The notes under the pieces were generated by a model, which did no database searches, was not told the DNA's origin, and saw only the letters and a list, made by a program, of their open reading frames with translations. A program made the position numbers and the translations under genes. From Chlorophyllum brunneum (Eukaryota > Basidiomycota > Agaricomycetes > Agaricales > Agaricaceae), in contig OY756139.1 of the NCBI GenBank assembly GCA_963576785.1, positions 2,914,001 to 2,978,000 on the forward strand: a stretch of DNA of 64,000 bases, in the 5' to 3' direction. Below, one piece after another: positions 42,349-54,401 of the stretch (position 1 is the stretch's first letter; every line of letters starts with the position of its first letter).

Positions 42349-43650
42349 CTATGAGACCCTCTCTTCAATCATATCGCTCTTGTAGAGCCTCCGCCGTCCA
42401 TCATTCCACTTCTTTAGATAATTCCTTGCGCGTTCCTCGAATAACTCACATCCATCGAAGATATCCTTCGGAAGCTTATCCTTCCTCTGTTCCCAAGGCT
42501 TCACATCGATACTCTCGCATCGGTCTAGACACACCAAAATCATCCCGAAGCTATACGCGTCGGCCAACAACGGGTCCAGACACTCGCCCCTTAGGATCTC
42601 CGGGGCCGAGAATGGTCGTGTTCCGGGGTGAATTTGCTCGATCTTTGCGGTGGGTACTCCAGGAGTTGAGGCGGCACTTGGGTTGAGAGGCCGCCTTTCG
42701 AGATATGCAAACGGATCGACAGGTTCATCGTCTGGTGACTTGAACACAGAGTCCGCTGATACAGAGCGACCAAAGTCGAGGAGTTTGATCGTATCCGTCG
42801 TATGTGTAACCTGTACATTTAATAATGAGAGGTCACCATGACTGAGTCGATACGAGTGCAAATGGGTCAGCCCATCCAAGAGCTGATTGTGATAATCGAT
42901 TTTCTTCTCTGTTGTCATCGGCGGACGCGCGACAATGACATCGTACAACGTCCTACCATCCACATACTCCAGTACCATCCCAACATTCTCCAGCGAGCCC
43001 AAAAACGCGCATATATTTCTATGCCGTTCAAGTGTTGTGTACACCCTCAGCTCTGCAAGAAACTGAACGGTGACATCAGAGGCATTTGACTGCATCTCGC
43101 CATTGATCTCGAGCTGGATGACGTCGGGTTGCTTGACTATGCATTTAAATAGCTCCGAAGCTGATCCGTGTGCGATTGGGTTGAGGCTGGCTGTAGGGTT
43201 TGGAGGAGCGGAGTAGGCGGTGGGTGTGGGGAAGGAGAAGATGGATGTAGGATGACGTGGAGGGTTGTATATCGGGGACGGGGGTGGGGATGGTTCTCGT
43301 ACAGAAGCTGCGTGATGAACTTTGTCGAGGCCGTGTTTGTAATCGTACACGGGTTCGACTGCGGTTTCTTCAGAGGACGAAAACGAGTTGACAGTGGTGT
43401 TGCTCGTTGTGTCCTCCTCCTGGTCCATCTCAACTGTGAGCCATGTACGCGTGTGATCAGCGGGAATAAAGCGGGAAGACACGTAGAACAAGAACATACC
43501 CATCCACCAGTTCTTCTTGGAGGTCAGTGTTACTCTCTTGACGTGCATGGGTTTGGCTCGAGTGGCGGGCCTTGGGACGGTGGGGGTCATCTGGTCGATA
43601 GGACCGGCGATGGCGATGGGGTTTGCGAAAGGACGGCGGTTGTTGTGCAT
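42349..43650 (-). CDS. Protein-kinase-like protein, possibly catalytically altered
   Basis: The ATG at 43650 opens HNNRRPFANPIAI. An intron (donor GTATGTTC, acceptor GCTCACAG) lies between KKNWWM and VEMDQ. After a Ser/Pro-rich lead, the kinase part has an N-lobe GSASELFKCIVKQPDVIQLEI where the usual ATP-binding Lys is not evident. The likely alpha-C Glu lies in FLAELRVY. A hinge segment follows (MVLEYVDGRTLYDV), then the catalytic loop HGDLSLLNV, LLDFGRS, and RPFSAPEILRG. It ends IEERVS before TAG at 42349. The lone D and DFG remain, so it may be active by an unusual mechanism or be a pseudokinase. It resembles other Agaricomycete TKL-like kinases in its HGDL loop. Confidence 0.8.
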   Translation of the reverse strand: MHNNRRPFANPIAIAGPIDQMTPTVPRPATRAKPMHVKRVTLTSKKNWWMGMFLFYVSSRFIPADHTRTWLTVEMDQEEDTTSNTTVNSFSSSEETAVEPVYDYKHGLDKVHHAASVREPSPPPSPIYNPPRHPTSIFSFPTPTAYSAPPNPTASLNPIAHGSASELFKCIVKQPDVIQLEINGEMQSNASDVTVQFLAELRVYTTLERHRNICAFLGSLENVGMVLEYVDGRTLYDVIVARPPMTTEKKIDYHNQLLDGLTHLHSYRLSHGDLSLLNVQVTHTTDTIKLLDFGRSVSADSVFKSPDDEPVDPFAYLERRPLNPSAASTPGVPTAKIEQIHPGTRPFSAPEILRGECLDPLLADAYSFGMILVCLDRCESIDVKPWEQRKDKLPKDIFDGCELFEERARNYLKKWNDGRRRLYKSDMIEERVS

Positions 43651-44174
43651 TCCGACAGGTGGTGGGGGTAGAAAACAGATCACACACCCTTCTTATCTCA
43701 TTTGCCTCAATCAGCCGAGCGCGTATCTCGGACCACGAAAAATCCTCATTCCGCTCCGAAAGTTATTTCAACTCCACCTACGGTATTCAACGCCATCACA
43801 GTTGGTCAGAAAAGACTATCTACAGCGTGGTGTGCAACAGGCAAGTAATGCTAGGGTAAGTATAAAACGAGTGATGCTCGACAAAGAGTGAGTATGGTAC
43901 TACGGGAGTACTACTAGGCTGGGCGTGAACCAAACGAAAGTGGCTCCCGCCGCAGCTATAGTCCGCGAGGGTAAACTAGGAGTCCAGAATCAAAAAGCGT
44001 ATAAATATGGTACAGAATCAGAATCAGTTCAGTCCTTGGAAGAAGTACCTGTGCGTGTGGGGATGTAGGAAAAGCGACGATCCAATCATACAGATGCAAA
44101 GTGATCCACATCGTCAATGCCGATATGAACAGAAGAATATCCAAACAAACGGAAAAAAAATTACTCAGCGGAAA
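43651..44174. other. Intergenic region, 0.52 kb
   Basis: Promoter of the kinase-like gene and downstream flank of the oxidase gene. No gene supported. Confidence 0.5.
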
Positions 44175-46747
44175 CTACCACCCGATAGCAAACCCACCCC
44201 AAACCGCTGCAGATGCGCATAGAGTCCATTGCCACAACCCCGAAGTCAAACCGGGTGCACCGTTCCCATTTGCCGACGTCTTCCCACCGGGGCCTTGCTG
44301 AATCAACGACGCAGGTAAATCGCCAAGAGGTAGAGTATCCTGCTTGCCCAATTTGCCAGAACCAATCATCACCGGCACTCCAACAGAAGGAACACCCTTC
44401 ACAGTGACAAAGATGAACGCGGGCCCGGGTGCGAGGAGAGCAGGGTTAGCTGGGACTTGGCGGACATGAAGTGTTGCGGTGTTGTTGCTATACCCGGTGT
44501 ACGAGTTTTCGAGCTGCAAGTAACGCTGTCCCATGGTCTATTCACCGAACAAAATTAGTGACCGCAGATTCCATAACAAGAGCAGACGCACCATAGCGTG
44601 AGTGGAAAATCCAAGGCGAATGATGATAACACGAGTATCTTTGACGTTCTGCACGTCACCAAAGAGATCGTCAGAGTCAAGTTGAATATCGAAAGTAGGT
44701 CCGCCATAAGAAAATTGCGAGAGGAGACCTTTGGGCTGTGGTCTCCTCTCGTTGAAGTATGAAGGGTAGAATAATTCTGTCCGGTATTCCGTAGGGTATT
44801 TAATATCCGGTCCAACATTGTAGTCCGTGTTGGGATTGGATCCCGAAATCATGACCGAGCCTATTAAGGCGTTGGTGTAAGTCGAATCTAGAATTCACGT
44901 ATCTGGAACCAACTTACCATCAGGGAGTAGTATCGCAGAAGAGTGGTACATGCGTGGAATAGTGCTAGCTTGCAAGCCATCCTGGGACCATTTTTGACCA
45001 GAAGGTGCGCTGGGATCGTAGATAACGGGGGTCAACACTGGGTCATCTGCGTACGACTGCCCGATAGCCCAGGACTGGTTACCATATCCAGCAGTTCCTG
45101 GGGAAGGAAAACAAATAACATCAGTCATAATACATCCTAAAAGTCAGCAATGCCGCAGCATACCCATCCTAGCACCATTCACTCCGAACACCTTACCGTC
45201 CGGGAGGAAAATAAGGTTGAGCATTGATCTTGCTTCCGGAAGTGGGTCATCCTGGACATAGGAAGACGAAACATCAGGAGTTAAAGTAACACACGAAGTC
45301 GATGCAGGGTGTTTTGGCTTAATGAGGGAATTCCACCTACGCACAAATCGCATGGTCAAAACAAAGATGCCGGGAGAACGGGTCACTCACTTCTGAGGCT
45401 GGACATCCGAACCACCACAGAACAAGATAGTTGCGGTCCAATTGTTTGTGGGTGTAAGAGGAAGCATAATAGTACCAGCACTAGCAGGATACACGCGCAC
45501 GGCATCAGGGATGTCGTCTAGCTGTGTCTCCTCATGAGTTGTATAGTTGAGGAGTGCTGTCTTCCAATTCGACTGCAGAAGTACAAGTCCAGACGGGAGC
45601 AGCCACGTAAGGGGGAAGAGATTGGCAGGGAGGGTGGTCTCAAGAATTGTCGACTGAATAGGTGCTCCTCTCGGCGGGAAGAACTCATACGTCGGAACGT
45701 CTTGAAAGTCGCTGTTGACATAACCACCGAACCTGCAACCGCCGAGCTGCAGTTTCATATAAGTTTAATGAGCAGATGACGACAACGGAGTTAAGAGTCT
45801 TTACTGACAATGATCATCGTCCCATCTTCCAGGGTTTCGCTAGCGACCCATGTCAGTCGTATCACTCTGAATTTTGAATAGGACTCACAGTGTAGGGTAC
45901 CACCTCTGGTCCGTCTGATCTGGGGAAAGAATCCAGTCACAGTCTCCATCGTCGCAGGGGTCCAACAATCTTCAATCAAAAGATAAGCTGGAACTCCATG
46001 TCGCGCGCCCAACACGCTCAGATTCAAATCACTACATACCGAATCCTAGCATGTTGTCATCAGCACATGGTCAGAAATTCCTCGATATATGAATAGAACT
46101 CACGATTGTCGGCCATCTGGGTCATCGTACGGACCGCCTCCGTTCTGAGAATCCGCAGGATTCCCCCCATAAGTAACTGCTTGATTCCCACCGACATTTA
46201 GCCATGTCCCATTTCCGAGAACATTACCACCCTAAATTTGAACACCATCAGCCACGCCTTCACTAGAAACCTTCAATCCCAGACTAAAAACGAAGAGAGA
46301 CCCACAGCGCAAAAGGAATTTGTCCGCGCATCCATAACCCGTTGGTTGTTGGTGGCGAGCGCCCATTCTGTTGAGAAATGAAGAGGATAAAATGCTTAGA
46401 ATCGCACACGAGAAGTGGTAACATACCAGAGGCCCACGCAGGGTGACCATTTACTGTGGCAGGATTTCTCTCCACTTTATCCACGAAATAGACTTTGTCT
46501 GGGGTGCCAACAAAAAGCTATGGGGGTGGTGGAAATGAGCCGATCCTCACACAGGAGAGGCAACCAAACCGAGGGTGTAGCGTACCTGTTGTGCACTGAC
46601 TAGACTGTTTCCGATGACCTCAAATGTGCCAATATTTCCCTTCCGCGTCGGTTGGCCTGGAGGAGGGAGAACAGACTGTGCATTTGCAAGACCAGCGAGA
46701 GTGGCGGAGACGGCAAGGGTTGCCAGAGGACGCAGGAGGGCCTGCAT
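44175..46747 (-). CDS. Copper radical oxidase (glyoxal-oxidase-like), secreted or membrane-anchored
   Basis: Oxidises simple aldehydes or related compounds and makes H2O2 outside the cell; in wood-decay fungi this feeds peroxidases. The ATG at 46747 starts a signal peptide (QALLRPLATLAVSATLAGLANA). The exons assemble the active-site residues of the family: Cys in TNSFCAVGGNVLGNGTW, Tyr in RWYPTLETLEDGTMII (these two form the crosslinked radical pair), Tyr-His in PRMYHSS, and His in GFSTHAM. The C-terminus has a Gly/Ser spacer and a hydrophobic tail (WTLCASAAVWGGFAIGW), consistent with GPI or membrane anchoring. About 12 introns. The subclass is not settled. Confidence 0.92.
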
Positions 46748-48287
46748 AATAAGAAGAGAGAGGAAGAGGAGGGGAATGGGGAGAAGGATGGAGGAGATGG
46801 AAGAGGTAGAAAAGAGCGTGAGCGTGTCAAAGACCACGAAGACTACGGGCAACCGAAAAGATGGCGGACGGTGCAAGGAAAACGGACGCTGGCCATAGCG
46901 AATCGAGATCCCTGCCAAGACTATACCATCACCTCTCTCTCGGCTTCACCCCGCCGCCTCGTGCCGTCCTCCTTTCAATTCACCGTGCCGGCTGATTAAT
47001 CGCTGATCCCAATCTACAACCGAGTTGCGCCCGAATCTGGCGTGTTGGGTTCGAGCTCTTTCGCAGTCCGCCACTGTTGATTCTGGGAAGTGTCAGAGAA
47101 CATCACCACAATTAGCAAGACCACAAGACACCCGATTGGATGATATCAGCTCATGTGGTTCCCCATAGCCCTATTTTCGTAACCCCTCGGTCATGACCCG
47201 CTTGCGTAAACCGGATCGAGGCCTTTTCCTGTAGGTCAGTCTTATCGTGGCCGACGCCGGTGCTCACCAGATATAGTCGTCATTTCTCTCACGATTCAAA
47301 CAGTCAACATACATCTTGTTGCCGATGTGTTGCTAGGGCCAGTTGTTGTGAACGTCATATTACACTCTGTACTGCACTGATGGTTCAAGGGGCACGTTGC
47401 CCGTTGATTATTCTGGTTTCCGTGTTTGGCGCGTTATGATTGTATCAGGCGCACGGTGCGATCACCGGACCGTTATGCATGAATACTTCCAGGTGAAGGA
47501 GCGCTGAAATTTGAAAGCCATCAGCATACATCATCTAATTATAATGCTCCAGTGATCCATAGCATCTCCTGTTCCGTGAAGTCAACTCTGTTCGACATGA
47601 AGGGACGGGAGATTAACTCCTCTGAAAGTAGTTGTGGCGTAACGATGGAAGATCATCCTAGTCACTAGTAAATGATGAACAGGAAATATTGGAGCTATGG
47701 TTTGTGATATCATACTTGTAACCTGACCCAATGACGGTTGCTGTGATGGTCGAGTGCGGCTTTAAAACGCCTTTCGGGTTTTGCTAATGGTATCCGAATT
47801 CACCCTGCCCTGTTGCATGCACTGACGGAGAACAAAGGCCGCGGCGCCAGAAGGAGCTACATAAGACAGCCGATGAACAAATAAGACTCCTCGCCATCCT
47901 TTGGATGGACTGAAATCGACATAAATCGGGACGCTGGCTATGTAAACATAAGCCGGGAACCCCTAGCCACCCATCCACTTCGGTCATACACTGAGGATCG
48001 TACGGTACAGCCTTCCATTCATTACCCAGCCTTCAACATTGCAATAAACACGGGCGTCATCATCAAATGCAGCGATATGCGCGAAACAAGTGCACTGCTT
48101 GTTTTGCTATTGACGAGATTATTACCACTACACAGACAAGGCAAGCTTCGTTTTTAAGGATCATTCTCATGACATAAAGTTGAATTACACCGTTTGGACT
48201 ATGATAAGTGACAGGTCAGCAATAAGGACGGCAGAAGTGGATAATTGGGGGTATAAGGGTAGACAGCACTACTGGTAACTCCGTTCG
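46748..48287. other. Intergenic region, 1.5 kb
   Basis: No gene supported on either strand. It contains the oxidase promoter at its left end and the downstream flank of the seven-helix gene at its right end. Confidence 0.5.
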
Positions 48288-49527
48288 TCATTTGAGCAAC
48301 GCTCGCTTGGGGGTTTCGAGTCTCCGTAGCTTGATCTTCTCCCGATGGGCTGCTTCCTTCTTCAGCCTCTTTTCCAACTCTTTCGGAGTCTCGTCCCGCC
48401 AACGCCAATCTCCAACGAAACCAGTACTAAATTCCCGTCTTGTATTGAATATGAGTAAAATCCCGATGCTGACCCATTCTGGTAAGACGTGGAAGACATA
48501 GAAAATGGCTTTATCTGCTGGACTGTTGAGTGATCCGGGTGCCATCGACCGTAGAGAATCAGTGGTATTGTGCATGACGCCGAGACGGTAGATAGCTATA
48601 ACACACTAATTGGGTTCTTGTCAGAAAGAAAAATTGAGTACCCTGGATCATCTCTACCCACCATCAGTGAAGCGATGGCACAGATAATGGTGCAGCCACG
48701 TTTGTTTATTCTCGGCAAACATAAATAACCCCAGAGTGAGGCACCAAGAATACACAGCGTAAGAAATAGAGCAACTGCGCTGCTAGCATACCTAAAAAAT
48801 TATCAGATTTCAGCCCTCTAAAACAGTGACATGGCCTACCGTAGGGCCATATTCTTGTGGACATTCACTTGACCTTCAACCACCTTTTGAAAGCTACCTG
48901 ACGCAGACCCCCCTGTAACCGTCGCCGCTAAGAACGCAAACATGACAAGCTTTGTCCCTCTCCGTATCCAAAATCTGGTCCGAGGGCTATCGGGTGTGCC
49001 TTTAGGGGGCATCCCAGGAAACCGACTCTGTTCCACCCCATGATCCCGAGATCCTTCCGTGTCAGTCAATTTGGCGGTTGATAACCAATTCCGGTACCGA
49101 GATTCGGCTTCGGTTGATTGAATGTAGGTGTCGGAACCGTAAGTTGGTGTTATCAGGAGTGTACGAACCAGGTTGCTTAGGTCCGAAGCGATACCGATGT
49201 AGCCCAGTGCCAGGTCAGCTTGAATGAATGCTGTGAGGCCTAGAGAGAATCGTTTTGATTCGTTCCTGGCCTGGGTGGCACGTATAGAGAAGGTGGCAAT
49301 TCTAAAGACAAACTTATAAGCTGAAGGACATCCCAGATATAAGTTTAGTTGATTCACCTGCCCACTGCGAAAATAAAGCTGCCGATGAGGACCGTCGTTC
49401 GGCTATTTTTGTCTATGATCCTGTACGCAACGAGCGGTAGAAGACAACCATAGGCAACAGCAAAGATCACTGAGGGGGCAAAGTCCACAGGGTATGGAAT
49501 CCCCCCTACTGGTACAGGAAAGGACAT
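48288..49527 (-). CDS. Seven-helix membrane protein of an Agaricomycete family, function unknown
   Basis: The ATG at 49527 opens SFPVPVGGIPYPVDFAPS and leads into a first helix (VIFAVAYGCLLPLVAYRI). Further helices include LGLTAFIQADLALGYIGI, LVMFAFLAATVTGG, VALFLTLCILGASLWGYL, and IFYVFHVLPEWVSIGILLIF. A conserved-looking tail reads GDWRWRDETPKELEKRL, then basic residues. I recall this arrangement as a frequent uncharacterised family in mushrooms, but cannot name a function. Several introns split it. A receptor-like role is possible but not shown. Confidence 0.82.
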
Positions 49528-50194
49528 CTTGGATTTACCAGCAAGGTGACCGTGCGTCAGATGGAACTCGAGTTGGAGGAGGAAGAAGTGCAAATCAAGA
49601 TGGAGTAGACTCGCCAACGTCACAGTATTTATTCCATAGCGTTGGCGGTGCTGTATTTCCACAATCCGATGCCTGGTCGCAACCGCAGTACGAGCGAAGG
49701 GGTGGGAAGCAAATTTGATAATGCCCCTTTGACATGTGGGGGACTGATGCAAATCTGAGAACTTTTAACACGAAGACCAGTCTTCGGTATTTTCAGGGGC
49801 TAAGAATTGGAGGCGCGAAGAATATAATTTCTGGTGTTTATAGGTCTCCGGTTTAAGCAGTGGTAGTGGATGGGGGTTAGTTTACGAATACCAAGCCTCG
49901 GTTAGTGGTACAGCGAGGATAGCATGCGGGGGCTGCGCATTGCAGCTATAATACCTCTGGCACAGTAGACCCTTTCCTAGTAGCCTCTCAAAAGCGCAGT
50001 CAGAACCACAGCTGTAGCACCGTTCGGGTCCGAGTGCGTCGGTTTGATCTCGGAACTTGAGTTCACGCTTGCCAAACACATGTCAATAACGCGTGTGGTA
50101 CTGCGATGACATCAGTCGCGTCGTTAACTCTGCTTCAACTCTTCATTCCCAGCATAATTTGAGTATTGATAGAAACAGAAATCTCTTTCACCCT
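49528..50194. other. Divergent promoter region, seven-helix gene and rad9
   Basis: A 667-base gap between the two starts on opposite strands. No supported coding sequence. Confidence 0.5.
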
Positions 50195-51986
50195 ATGCAA
50201 GCAACAATAGACGCCTCGGCTCTCAAATGTATGAGGTTGCTTTTTCCCTTCTCGGGCAGTTGGGTGACCCTGAGCTTGCAGCCTTCACGAGGGCCCTTGC
50301 TTGCCTCTCCAGATATGGTGACGAACTCACCATATGCGCATATCCCGACTCGCTTTCACTATCTGCCACAAATTCTGCAAAGTCAGCGTACTGTAGATTC
50401 AAATACGAGAAGGATTTCTTCTCGAGGTATAACGTTGGCATCCCTCACCAGAGAGGAGCCTTCGATCAAGACGGTGACGAACCGGAAGAAGTGCAGATCG
50501 TCAAGGGACAGCTTCTGGCCAAGGCATGCTGCGCACACATTCGTATTATCAGGGCTACTAATCAACGTCGGTAGAACTTGTTGTCGATTCTGAGGCACAG
50601 AACTGTGGAAAAATCTGTTGAGCGTTGTAATCTGTCTATCGTTGAGGGAGAAAACGGGGATGCGGAATCCGATGAGGAAATCGACAGCCTTGAAAGCAAG
50701 TTGATTGTGAAGCTATTGTGTAAACATGGTGCGTCCCCGCACCATCTCAAAGGCGCCAGTCTAAATAAAGGCTACAGGAGTCGTGAAAACCCATCGCTTG
50801 GTTTTATCTGTACCATTGGCATTGATGGCGCCTGGTGTGCCCGATACCCCGAATCAAGCTCGGGTCAACATTGGTCCTACTGCCCTGCGGAATATGCTCG
50901 AGCATTTCCCAATGCATAAAGGGACCAAGTTTGATCCGCAGCTCGTCTGGACCTTCAATGAGTCGGAAGTTGGTCTCAAAACATGCGAGAGCTCAATGGA
51001 CAGAGGTGTCGTATATTTTTTCGCTAATTTCGCAATCTTGACCTGGTTCCCTCCTTAGGTAAAGGGCAGATTTCAACAGAGTTGACGATCAGTGCTGAAG
51101 AATTCGATGCTTATGTGCTATGTGCATCTCCTGTTATCATTGCATTTCATCTCCGCGAATTTAATGTAAAATCTCACTGCGTTCATTTTGGGTAGCTAAA
51201 ACTTAAAGCTACGCAGGCAACGATTTCTTACGCAGAGTCCATGGCACTCGCACTCGACATGCGCTTCACCGACACGGCTGCACCATTATACATCGACGTA
51301 GAAGGTGACTGTACGCAGGGTCTCTTTGTAATAGCAACGAGTCAACCCCCCGGTGTTCCTATTCCTACGTCTCAAAACAGCTATCGCCCAATGTCAAACA
51401 GGAAACGAGATAGAGAAGAGACCCCAATAGACGTCCACCAACCGAAACGCACGATGAAGATCGTTTCGAAGGTTGATGCCGATATTGCATTCAGGAATAC
51501 TGTTCAATCTCGTCAATCATCTCGTGTTCCAGACTCCATACCGCCTCCTTCATTCCCAGCTCCAAGCTCCTTCCAGCCACACCTCACTCCAGTGCATCAA
51601 CTTTCCCAGTCTATTCCGAAGGTGGGGCAAGAACCGCAAGAACCTTTGTTTCTGCCGTCTTCCCAGCTGTCTGTTGCTGAGAACAATTTCCTCAAAGAGG
51701 CAGGTCTGGGAGATATTGGGACGATGGAAGAACTCAACGCCCTTCTAGAGGGGGACGGCGAGGAAGTCAACTTCTCATCCTCCCAGGCACACCAAGCGTT
51801 TGCCGCGGAACAGGGAGAGAGAGGGGACGCGATTCAAGTAGATGATTCCTCGGAAAGCCTCAGATTGGTGGAGGAGATGGATTTTGAGCCAACGCAAGCC
51901 ACGCAGAAGGTTCGTATGCAATATAAGCATAGTGGATCCGCGCTGAAATTCTTCTCCAGGGGTTCCAGCCGTTATTCAACGATTGA
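50195..51986 (+). CDS. rad9: Rad9, subunit of the 9-1-1 checkpoint clamp
   Basis: Rad9 with Rad1 and Hus1 forms a PCNA-like ring loaded at damaged DNA to activate the ATR/Mec1 checkpoint. The first exon (ATG at 50195) reads MQATIDASALK. A 52-base intron then joins to SFTRALACLSRYGDELTI, the start of the Rad9 clamp fold. Middle exons give KLIVKLLCKHGVVKTHRL and ISAEEFDAYVLCASPVII. The C-terminal tail is Ser/Pro/Gln-rich and disordered, rich in SQ (phosphorylation and TopBP1-type binding are known for Rad9 tails). A final intron (51912-51959) adds GFQPLFND before TGA at 51986, matching the family's usual short hydrophobic end. It is convergent with the F-box-like gene, with only 60 bases between the stop codons. 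Confidence 0.9.
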
Positions 51987-52046
51987 ACAACCCGTTTGAG
52001 GCAATAAATCATATTGATGGCCTACGAGCTCAACGTAATCAACTAC

Positions 52047-53699
52047 TCAGAATAAAATATCATCAATATCCGGATACTGCCTATCCGTCGGCCAGACATC
52101 GAACTCGTCCAGTTTCTCCACCACAATAACCGTATCATGCACCACAGCTTCCAGTACGTGATCCTCATCCAACTCGGTCACGCCAATGCGCACCTTGTTT
52201 AGCGGGAATCCAAACCTCCTCCGCCGCTTCAACATCTCTGCTAGTGCCATGTCATCCACACACAGATCTACATCAAATATAAATGTTAACGTGTGTAAAT
52301 CTGGCCATGGGACTCCCACTGCACCACCGACTAATAGTTTCGACGCGACATCGACATCCAAGGAAGAGTAGGATGCGAATTCGGTAATGAAGGGAAAGAT
52401 TTTGAAAAGTCGCCCATAGACGGAATTAGATAGGTCCGAATTGCTTATGATCAACGACTGCATCTGAGTGAACTTCGACATGAGCGTCATCGCACATGTT
52501 CCTGAAGCGTTGTCAGCGCCTCCACTACCGGGGTCATTGCTGTTGACACCGAGAACGGGGGAGAAAGGAAGAGGCACCCCGAGTGTGTCGAGGTCGTGTT
52601 CCTGAGCGTCTTTGAGCACCAGACTTCTCAGCTTGGGTGCTTCCAGGTGAGAAAGGAGGGTATCGTACACAACACCTTGAGTGCCGCATATGCGCAGGGA
52701 TCGCAGCTCTGGAAGGCTGATAATACCTTCTCGTTGTTTTGCACTCGGCCTTCCTGTCCTGATTCCCCCGGTCCCACTACTACTGCCCGACCCATTCTGG
52801 TGGTAGTGATGCTGGGCATGTCCACCGCCAAGGACCGGGATCGGTACCTGTAAACCAACGCTGCCACCGTTCCCAATAGACGACTTGACTATGTCCCCGA
52901 AGACAGATAAATGCTCTAACGCAGGACATGCTGTTACGAAATTTCCAAAAATTTTAGATGTCATTGGGATGGCTTTTGTTTGATCCAGGTGCAGTGTTTG
53001 AAGAGCAGGGAGGAGGGTGAGTCGGAAGAGGTATATCGCGAGACCTCGGAGGCGAAGAAAAGTAAGTTTGGCGAAGCTTAGGAAGGTCGCTTTGTGGAAC
53101 CTAGCAGTAGAATGAGGTCCAGCGTTTTCATTATCCCGGAGTGGACGACTTCTGGGCCATACACCATGATCATCCCAAGTGCAGTCCACAGAGATAGACA
53201 AATACTCCAGCTCCGGAACTAACCCTTCTGCTTCTTCATCTCGACTCAATCTTGCTATGAGGGCATCCGCACCCGTAGTTCCCTCCCATTCCGACATCAC
53301 CGTGAGCCTTCTCCACCTCCTCGATGCCTCAGCCACCATTCCAATGAGCCGTTCCAGCATCCATGGCTCTCCATATTCGCATGTTATTTGCCGTAACTCG
53401 ACTCTCATATCCAACAGGTGACCGCCTGACCTACTAATATATGCCTCCGTCCTCTCCAACGCCAGACTTACGTCCTGCGCTCCCGTGTCAACACGGATAC
53501 ATGACCAGAGGCACGATGTGTGCAACGCGACCCCGCGTAGGTGGGAATTGACATGCGATATTGTGATCTCGAATGGTGACAACGGCACAACACGCATTGA
53601 GCCCGAATCGAGGTCGCCCGCATCAGCTAAGATCGGTGACGATTCCTGGGCCAATATCATGATGTACTCGAGTATTTCGGGGAAGAGTTTCGATATCAT
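52047..53699 (-). CDS. F-box/leucine-rich-repeat-like protein
   Basis: A probable substrate adaptor of an SCF ubiquitin ligase. The ATG at 53699 opens ISKLFPEILEYIMIL, which resembles the first helix of an F-box, and is followed by SHVNSHLRGVALHTSCLWSCI, as in many basidiomycete F-box proteins. The body consists of irregular leucine-rich segments (LEYLSISVDC, LPALQTLHLDQTKA, LPELRSLRICG, LRSLVLKDA) with a Gly/Ser/His loop in the middle. It is a single exon of about 550 residues and ends YPDIDDILF. Open frame extends upstream of 53699 without an ATG, so a short upstream exon cannot be excluded. Confidence 0.75.
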   Translation of the reverse strand: MISKLFPEILEYIMILAQESSPILADAGDLDSGSMRVVPLSPFEITISHVNSHLRGVALHTSCLWSCIRVDTGAQDVSLALERTEAYISRSGGHLLDMRVELRQITCEYGEPWMLERLIGMVAEASRRWRRLTVMSEWEGTTGADALIARLSRDEEAEGLVPELEYLSISVDCTWDDHGVWPRSRPLRDNENAGPHSTARFHKATFLSFAKLTFLRLRGLAIYLFRLTLLPALQTLHLDQTKAIPMTSKIFGNFVTACPALEHLSVFGDIVKSSIGNGGSVGLQVPIPVLGGGHAQHHYHQNGSGSSSGTGGIRTGRPSAKQREGIISLPELRSLRICGTQGVVYDTLLSHLEAPKLRSLVLKDAQEHDLDTLGVPLPFSPVLGVNSNDPGSGGADNASGTCAMTLMSKFTQMQSLIISNSDLSNSVYGRLFKIFPFITEFASYSSLDVDVASKLLVGGAVGVPWPDLHTLTFIFDVDLCVDDMALAEMLKRRRRFGFPLNKVRIGVTELDEDHVLEAVVHDTVIVVEKLDEFDVWPTDRQYPDIDDILF

Positions 53700-54401
53700 C
53701 CGTACAGCAGAAAGGGAATGGGTTAGGGGAAGGATGACGAGCGAGTCGGCACAGCCAATCTCTTGGTTCTGGCTGGCCTTGAAATACAACAAATAGACGA
53801 GCAAGAGACTCGGATAGGGAAGGCGAGCTCTCTATTCGTCCATCTGTCGTGGAATTTAGTCGGACGGCATGGGGGGGAGGAAGTAAAGGTTATAGTTATG
53901 TCTGAACGCTCGTGGAATAATGGGAGAACCTAAAAACTTGGTTGCAAGTTGACACGGCTGGCTTGGCCCGTCCCAGATCCGTGTCGCAGGAACTATTGGC
54001 CGCTCCTAGAACGCATCTGTGATTGCCCATTTTCTATCTTATCAGCGGTTGGCCTCTAAATCCGTATGAGAGCTACCGAAACTTTGGATCACTTTGGTTA
54101 TATGTTGTCGCCTCGGTCCGATCATGGCTTGTTCTGACTCGATCCCTGTTAGGTTATACGATGCTGACTTTCGATCGGTCCCCTATTTTAGATACAGAGC
54201 AGGGATGAATTTGGCAACCGTGAATGGTGGGGCTGATGATCACGAAAAACACGCCTTCATCGTCGTTAAAAAATAGTCATTATTGGAAACTCCGTCAAGC
54301 TGGAGGGATCATGGGTGGCGAGAACCACACGATTACATTGAGAATTATACGTAGCACAGAGTCATAAAAAGGCTAATTCTGACCGTGGATCTGAGTTAGG
54401 A
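53700..54401. other. Intergenic region, 0.7 kb
   Basis: Promoter of the F-box-like gene and downstream flank of the BLI-3-like gene. No coding sequence supported. Confidence 0.5.

Noticed and set aside
53700..53804. Extension of the F-box-like protein upstream of 53699
   Set aside because: The frame is open but has no ATG. The F-box-like motif begins right at the ATG of 53699.
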